From Microplitis mediator (taxonomy: Eukaryota > Arthropoda > Insecta > Hymenoptera > Braconidae): DNA of 64,000 nt. Within the stretch, counting starts at the first letter, position 1. Every line of letters starts with the position of its first letter. The notes beneath the pieces were generated by a model that made no database searches, had not been told where the DNA came from, and worked only from the letters and a program-made list of their open reading frames with translations. The stretch spans positions 892,901 to 956,900 of the forward strand of contig NC_079972.1 in NCBI RefSeq assembly GCF_029852145.1, in the 5' to 3' direction. The position numbers and the translations under genes were made by a program. Positions 56,301 through 64,000 of the stretch are shown in pieces.

Positions 56301-59300
56301 TTTGAAATCTTGGTACTTTGGAATAAAATCGCGAAATCGCTATGGAAATTCAAGTTTCATGTGTTGTCGAGTTTAAAATAATATTCATGCCATAAAGTAG
56401 GCGACTCTCACGGGGTGACTCACAGAAATGTATTTTTTAGTCAATTTCAAATGAGGGAGACCTACAACTTTACCATTATTTTTGAAATCTTGGTACATTG
56501 GAATAAAATCGCGGAATCACTATGGAAATTCAAGTTTCATGTGTTGTCGAGTTTAAAATAATATTCATGCCATAAAGTAGGCGATTCTCACGGGGTGACT
56601 CACAGATATGTATTTTTTAGTCAATTTCATATGGGGGAGACCTACAACTTTACCATTATTTTTGAAATCTTGGTACATTGGAATAAAATCGCGAAATCAC
56701 TATGGAAATTCAAGTTTCATGTGTTGTCGAGTTTAAAATAATATTCATGCCATAAAGTAGGCGATTCTCACGGGGTGACTCACAGAAATGTATTTTTTAG
56801 TCAATTTCAAATGGGGGAGACCTACAACTTTACCATTATTTTTGAAATCTTGGTACATTGGAATAAAATCGCGAAATCACTATGGAAATTCAAGTTTCAT
56901 GTGTTGTCGAGTTTAAAATAATATTCATGCCATAAAGTAGGCGATTCTCACGGGGTGACTTACAGAAATGTATTTTTTAGTCAATTTCAAATGGGGGAGA
57001 CCTACAAGTTTACCATTATTTTTGAAATCTTGGTACATTGGAATAAAATCGCGAAATCACTATGGAAATTCAAGTTTCATGTGTTGTCGAGTTTAAAATA
57101 ATATTCATGCCATAAAGTAGGCGATTCTCACGGGGTGACTCACAGATATGTATTTTTTAGTCAATTTCATATGGGGGAGACCTACAACTTTACCATTATT
57201 TTTGAAATCTTGGTACATTGGAATAAAATCGCGAAATCACTATGGAAATTCAAGTTTCATGTGTTGTCGAGTTTAAAATCATATTCATGCCATAAAGTAG
57301 GCGATTCTCACGGGGTGACTTACAGAAATGTATTTTTTAGTCAATTTCAAATGGGGGAGACCTACAACTTTACCATTATTTTTGAAATCTTGGTACATTG
57401 GAATAAAATCGCGAAATCACTATGGAAATTCAAGTTTCATGTGTTGTCGAGTTTAAAATAATATTCGTGCCATAAAGTAGGCGATTCTCACGGGGTGACT
57501 TACAGAAATGTATTTTTTAGTCAATTTCAAATGGAGGAGACCTACAACTTTACCATTATTTTTGAAATCTTGGTACTTTGGAATAAAATCGCGAAATCAC
57601 TATGGAAATTCAAGTTTCATGTGTTGTCGAGTTTAAAATAATATTCATGCCATAAAGTAGGCGATTCTCACGGGGTGACTCACAGAAATGTATTTTTTAG
57701 TCAATTTCAAATGGAGGAGACCTACAACTTTACCATTATTTTTGAAATCTTGGTACTTTGGAATAAAATCGCGAAATCGCTATGGAAATTCAAGTTTCAT
57801 GTCTTGTCGAGTTTAAAATCATATTCATGCCATAAAGCAGGCGATTCTCACGGGGTGACTCACAGAAATGTATTTTTTAGTCAATTTCAAATGGAGGAGA
57901 CCTACAACTTTACCATTATTTTTGAAATCTTGGTACATTGGAATAAAATCGCGAAATCACTATGGAAATTCAAGTTTCATGTGTTGTCGAGTTTAAAATA
58001 ATATTCATGCCATAAGGTAGGCGATTCTCACGGGGTGACTCACAGAAATGTATTTTTTAGTCAATTTCAAATGGGGGAGACCTACAACTTTACCATTATT
58101 TTTGAAATCTTGGTACATTGGAATAAAATCGCGAAATCACTATGGAAATTCAAGTTTCATGTGTTGTCGAGTTTAAAATAATATTCATGCCATATAGTAG
58201 GCGATTCTCACGGGGTGACTCACAGAAATGTATTTTTTAGTCAATTTTAAATGGAGGAGACCTACAACTTTACCATTATTTTCGAAATCTTGGTACATTG
58301 GAATAAAATCGCGAAATCGCTATGGAAATTCAAGTTTCATGTGTTGTCGAGTTTAAAATCATATTCATGCCATAAAGTAGGCGATTCTCACGGGGTGACT
58401 CACAGAAATGTATTTTTTAGTCAATTTCAAATGGAGGAGACCTACAACTTTACCATTATTTTTGAAATCTTGGTACTTTGGAATAAAATCGCGAAATCGC
58501 TATGGAAATTCAAGTTTCATGTGTTGTCGAGTTTAAAATCATATTCATGCCATAAAGTAGGCGATTCTCACGGGGTGACTCACAGAAATGTATTTTTTAG
58601 TCAATTTCAAATGGAGGAGACCTACAACTTTACCATTATTTTTGAAATCTTGGTACTTTGGAATAAAATCGCGAAATCGCTATGGAAATTCAAGTTTCAT
58701 GTGTTGTCGAGTTTAAAATCATATTCATGCCATAAAGTAGGCGATTCTCACGGGGTGACTCACAGAAATGTATTTTTTAGTCAATTTCAAATGGAGGAGA
58801 CCTACAACTTTACCATTATTTTTGAAATCTTGTTACATTGGAATAAAATCGCGAAATCACTATGGAAATTCAAGTTTCATGTGTTGTCGAGTTTAAAATA
58901 ATATTCATGCCATAAAGTAGGCGATTCTCACGGGGTGACTCACAGAAATGTATTTTTTAGTCAATTTCAAATGGGGGAGACCTACAACTTTACCATTATT
59001 TTTGAAATCTTGGTACATTGGAATAAAATCGCGAAATCACTATGGAAATTCGAGTTTCATGTGTTGTCGAGTTTAAAATAATATTCATGCCATAAAGTAG
59101 GCGATTCTCACGGGGTGACTCACAGAAATGTATTTTTTAGTCAATTTCAAATGAGGGAGACCTACAACTTTACCATTATTTTTGAAATCATGGTACATTG
59201 GAATAAAATCGCGAAATCACTATGGAAATTCAAGTTTCATGTGTTGTCGAGTTTAAAATAATATTGATGCCATAAGGTAGGCGATTCTCACGGGGTGACT

Positions 59301-62300
59301 CACAGAAATGTATTTTTTAGTCAATTTCAAATGGGGGAGACCTACAACTTTACCATTATTTTTGAAATCTTGGTACATTGGAATAAAATCGCGAAATCAC
59401 TATGGAAATTCAAGTTTCATGTGTTGTCGAGTTTAAAATAATATTCATGCCATATAGTAGGCGATTCTCACGGGGTGACTCACAGAAATGTATTTTTTAG
59501 TCAATTTCAAATGGGGGAGACCTACAACTTTACCATTATTTTTGAAATCTTGGTACATTGGAATAAAATCGCGAAATCACTATGGAAATTCAAGTTTCAT
59601 GTGTTGTCGAGTTTAAAATAATATTCATGCCATATAGTAGGCGATTCTCACGGGGTGACTCACAGAAATGTATTTTTTAGTCAATTTCAAATGGGGGAGA
59701 CCTACAACTTTACCATTATTTTTGAAATCTTGGTACATTGGAATAAAATCGCGAAATCACTATGGAAATTCAAGTTTCATGTGTTGTCGAGTTTAAAATA
59801 ATATTCATGCCATAAAGTAGGCGATTCTCACGGGGTGACTCACAGAAATGTATTTTTTAGTCAATTTCAAATGGAGGAGACCTACAACTTTACCATTATT
59901 TATGAAATCTTGGTACTTTGGAATAAAATCGCGAAATCGCTATGGAAATTCAAGTTTCATGTGTTGTCGAGTTTAAAATCATATTCATGCCATAAAGTAG
60001 GCGATTCTCACGGGGTGACTCACAGAAATGTATTTTTTAGTCAATTTCAAATGGAGGAGACCTACAACTTTACCATTATTTTTGAAATCTTGGTACTTTG
60101 GAATAAAATCGCGAAATCACTATGGAAATTCAAGTTTCATGTGTTGTCGAGTTTAAAATAATATTCATGCCATAAAGTAGGCGATTCTCACGGGGTGACT
60201 CACAGAAATGTATTTTTTAGTCAATTTCAAATGGGGGAGACCTACAACTTTACCATTATTTTTGAAATCTTGGTACATTGGAATAAAATCGCGAAATCAC
60301 TATGGAAATTCAAGTTTCATGTGTTGTCGAGTTTAAAATAATATTCATGCCATAAAGTAGGCGATTCTCACGGGGTGACTCACAGATATGTATTTTTTAG
60401 TCAATTTCAAATGGGGGAGACGTACAACTTTACCATTATTTTTGAAATCTTGGTACATTGGAATAAAATCGCGAAATCACTATGGAAATTCAAGTTTCAT
60501 GTGTTGTCGAGTTTAAAATAATATTCATGCCATAAAGTAGGTGATTCTCACGGGGTGACTCACAGATATGTATTTTTTAGTCAATTTCAAATGGGGGAGA
60601 CCTACAACTTTACCATTATTTTTGAAATCTTGGTACATTGGAATAAAATCGCGAAATCACTATGGAAATTCAAGTTTCATGTGTTGTCGAGTTTAAAATA
60701 ATATTCATGCCATAAGGTAGGCGATTCTCACGGGGTGACTCACAGAAATGTATTTTTTAGTCAATTTCAAATGGGGGAGACCTACAACTTTACCATTATT
60801 TTTGAAATCTTGGTACATTGGAATAAAATCGCGAAATCACTATGGAAATTCAAGTTTCATGTGATGTCGAGTTTAAAATAATATTCATGCCATAAGGTAG
60901 GCGATTCTCACGGGGTGACTCACAGATATGTATTTTTTAGTCAATTTCAAATGGGGGAGACCTACAACTTTACCATTATTTTTGAAATCTTGGTACATTG
61001 GAATAAAATCGCGAAATCACTATGGAAATTCAAGTTTCATGTGTTGTCGAGTTTAAAATAATATTCATGCCATAAGGTAGGCGACTCTCACGGGGTGACT
61101 CACAGAAATGTATTTTTTAGTCAATTTCAAATGGGGGAGACCTACAACTTTACCATTATTTTTGAAATCTTGGTACATTGGAATAAAATCGCGAAATCAC
61201 TATGGAAATTCAAGTTTCATGTGTTGTCGAGTTTAAAATAATATTCATGCCATATAGTAGGCGATTCTCACGGGGTGACTCACAGAAATGTATTTTTTAG
61301 TCAATTTCAAATGGGGGAGACCTACAACTTTACCATTATTTTTGAAATCTTGGTACATTGGAATAAAATCGCGAAATCGCTATGGAAATTCAAGTTTCAT
61401 GTGTTGTCGAGTTTAAAATCATATTCATGCCATAAAGTAGGCGATTCTCACGGGGTGACTCACAGAAATTTATTTTTTAGTCAATTTCAAATGGAGGAGA
61501 CCTACAACTTTACCATTATTTTTGAAATCTTGGTACATTGGAATAAAATCGCGAAATCACTATGGAAATTCAAGTTTCATGTGTTGTCGAGTTTAAAATA
61601 ATATTCATGCCATAAGGTAGGCGATTCTCACGGGGTGACTCACAGAAATGTATTTTTTAGTCAATTTCAAATGGGGGAGACCTACAACTTTACCATTATT
61701 TTTGAAATCTTGGTACATTGGAATAAAATCGCGGAATCACTATGGAAATTCAAGTTTCATGTGTTGTCGAGTTTAAAATAATATTCATGCCATAAGGTAG
61801 GCGATTCTCACGGGGTGACTCACAGATATGTATTTTTTAGTCAATTTCAAATGGAGGAGACCTACAACTTTACCATTATTTTTGAAATCTTGGTACATTG
61901 GAATAAAATCGCGAAATCACTATGGAAATTCAAGTTTCATGTGTTGTCGAGTTTATAATAATATTCATGCCATAAAGTAGGCGATTCTCACGGGGTGACT
62001 CACAGAAATGTATTTTTTAGTCAATTTCAAATGGGGGAGACCTACAAGTTTACCATTATTTTTGAAATCTTGGTACATTGGAATAAAATCGCGAAATCAC
62101 TATGGAAATTCAAGTTTCATGTGTTGTCGAGTTTATAATAATATTCATGCCATAAAGTAGGCGATTCTCACGGGGTGACTCACAGATATGTATTTTTTAG
62201 TCAATTTCATATGGGGGAGACCTACAACTTTACCATTATTTTTGAAATCTTGGTACATTGGAATAAAATCGCGAAATCACTATGGAAATTCAAGTTTCAT

Positions 62301-63760
62301 GTGTTGTCGAGTTTAAAATAATATTCATGCCATAAAGTAGGCGATTCTCACGGGGTGACTCACAGATATGTATTTTTTAGTCAATTTCATATGGGGGAGA
62401 CCTACAACTTTACCATTATTTTTGAAATCTTGGTACATTGGAATAAAATCGCGAAATCACTATGGAAATTCAAGTTTCATGTGTTGTCGAGTTTAAAATC
62501 ATATTCATGCCATAAAGTAGGCGATTCTCACGGGGTGACTCACAGATATGTATTTTTTAGTCAATTTCATATGGGGGAGACCTACAACTTTACCATTATT
62601 TTTGAAATCTTGGTACATTGGAATAAAATCGCGAAATCACTATGGAAATTCAAGTTTCATGTGTTGTCGAGTTTAAAATAATATTCATGCCATAAAGTAG
62701 GCGATTCTCACGGGGTGACTCACAGATATGTATTTTTTAGTCAATTTCATATGGGGGAGACCTACAACTTTACCATTATTTTTGAAATCTTGGTACATTG
62801 GAATAAAATCGCGAAATCACTATGGAAATTCAAGTTTCATGTGTTGTCGAGTTTAAAATCATATTCATGCCATAAAGTAGGCGATTCTCACGGGGTGACT
62901 TACAGAAATGTATTTTTTAGTCAATTTCAAATGGGGGAGACCTACAACTTTACCATTATTTTTGAAATCTTGGTACTTTGGAATAAAATCGCGAAATCAC
63001 TATGGAAATTCAAGTTTCATGTGTTGTCGAGTTTAAAATAATATTCATGCCATAAAGTAGGCGATTCTCACGGGGTGACTCACAGAAATGTATTTTTTAG
63101 TCAATTTCAAATGGAGGAGACCTACAACTTTACCATTATTTTTGAAATCTTGGTACTTTGGAATAAAATCGCGAAATCGCTATGGAAATTCAAGTTTCAT
63201 GTCTTGTCGAGTTTAAAATCATATTCATGCCATAAAGCAGGCGATTCTCACGGGGTGACTCACAGAAATGTATTTTTTAGTCAATTTCAAATGGAGGAGA
63301 CCTACAACTTTACCATTATTTTTGAAATCTTGGTACATTGGAATAAAATCGCGAAATCACTATGGAAATTCAAGTTTCATGTGTTGTCGAGTTTAAAATA
63401 ATATTCATGCCATAAAGTAGGCGATTCTCACGGGGTGACTCACAGAAATGTATTTTTTAGTCAATTTCAAATGGAGGAGACCTACAACTTTACCATTATT
63501 TTTGAAATCTTGGTACTTTGGAATAAAATCGCGAAATCGCTATGGAAATTCAAGTTTCATGTCTTGTCGAGTTTAAAATCATATTCATGCCATAAAGCAG
63601 GCGATTCTCACGGGGTGACTCACAGAAATGTATTTTTTAGTCAATTTCAAATGGAGGAGACCTACAACTTTACCATTATTTTTGAAATCTTGGTACATTG
63701 GAATAAAATCGCGAAATCACTATGGAAATTCAAGTTTCATGTGTTGTCGAGTTTAAAATA
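53341..63760. repeat. satellite domain with TCA variants and duplicated blocks
   Basis: The unit type with AAATCATATTC is found only from about 55650 onward. Rare marks recur at whole-unit distances: CGTACAACTT at 53401 and 60421 (7,020 bp, 39 units), GTGATTCTCA at 53521, 54601 and 60541, GCGACTCTCA at 55321, 56401 and 61081, and GTCTTGTCGAG with CATAAAGCAG at 57801, 63201 and 63561. This is what unequal exchange or block amplification produces. Confidence 0.7.
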
Positions 63761-64000
63761 ATATTCATGCCATAAGGTAGGCGATTCTCACGGGGTGACT
63801 CACAGAAATGTATTTTTTAGTCAATTTCAAATGGGGGAGACCTACAACTTTACCATTATTTTTGAAATCTTGGTACATTGGAATAAAATCGCGAAATCAC
63901 TATGGAAATTCAAGTTTCATGTGTTGTCGAGTTTAAAATAATATTCATGCCATATAGTAGGCGATTCTCACGGGGTGACTCACAGAAATGTATTTTTTAG

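Larger units (their letters stand above)
40351..64000 (+). repeat. 180-bp satellite array, about 131 units, open at the window end
   Basis: From a partial unit at 40351 the sequence repeats every 180 bp (units can be taken from GCGATTCTCACGGGGTGACT at 40381, 40561, 40741 and so on) to the last base of the window. Units are mostly 97-100 percent alike by eye. They differ at a limited set of sites: AGAAATG or AGATATG, TTTTTTAG or TTTTTCAG, GGGGGAG or GGAGGAG, CATAAAGTAG, CATAAGGTAG or CATATAGTAG, and AAATAATATTC, AAATTATATTC or AAATCATATTC. The unit is 60 codons long and open in one frame except for one TAA, so stop-loss variants create 108- to 216-codon frames that are not genes. It probably marks a heterochromatic or pericentromeric block (inference). 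Confidence 0.97.

Noticed and set aside
41475..63761. Many 104- to 216-codon open frames in the satellite
   Set aside because: They are the same 180-bp unit read in one frame where the TAA has mutated. Unit variation is mostly amino-acid changing, so they are not treated as genes.
40351..64000. CRISPR-like regular repeat array
   Set aside because: The 180-bp units abut directly without unique spacers, and the context is a eukaryotic nuclear genome.
1..64000. Virus-derived or bracovirus-type genes, rRNA genes, functional tRNAs
   Set aside because: No capsid, integrase, PTP, ankyrin or rRNA sequence was recognised; the only tRNA-like piece cannot fold properly.

Overview
The window looks like insect nuclear DNA, probably from a parasitoid wasp (inference). 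It is very AT-rich, has short GT-AG introns, carries two animal Golgi genes in pieces, and is dense in transposable elements that end in a large satellite. No database search was possible, so organism and family names rest on recognised protein motifs.

Layout. 1-2059: diverged repeats, a small foldback element and the upstream region of golgin-84. 2060-7467 (+): a complete golgin-84 gene in five coding exons; three of its introns each carry one nearly complete DNA element. 7468-19945: a LINE reverse-transcriptase relic, a pogo-type transposase relic, microsatellites and many non-autonomous foldback elements. 19946-30612 (-): a complete two-exon beta-1,3-galactosyltransferase whose 9.4 kb intron holds transposons nested up to four deep; one nested insertion can be proved against an empty site in a sister copy. 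31353-38906: a 7.55 kb DNA transposon with 663-bp terminal inverted repeats and a perfect 10-bp target duplication. 38917-40350: spacer with a minisatellite and a MITE. 40351-64000: at least 23.6 kb of a 180-bp satellite (about 131 units, one 100-N gap) running off the end of the window.

The most interesting object is the 7.55 kb transposon. It encodes a MULE-type transposase (probably of the Foldback/NOF branch) and, in the same reading direction, a protein with two tandem domains resembling ubiquitin-specific proteases. The first has the expected Cys, His and Asp boxes; the second has lost all three but keeps its Cys pairs. The protease region has no start codon of its own before its catalytic Cys, so the whole appears to be one ancestral polyprotein of about 1,500 codons, now interrupted by one TGA and by a frame change that either a T10 run or an 85-bp intron explains.

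A second theme is that many elements are bounded by CCCG, CCCTG or ACCTG ends, seem to have 2-bp target duplications, and are filled with short motifs repeated inward from both ends. Each family uses a different motif.
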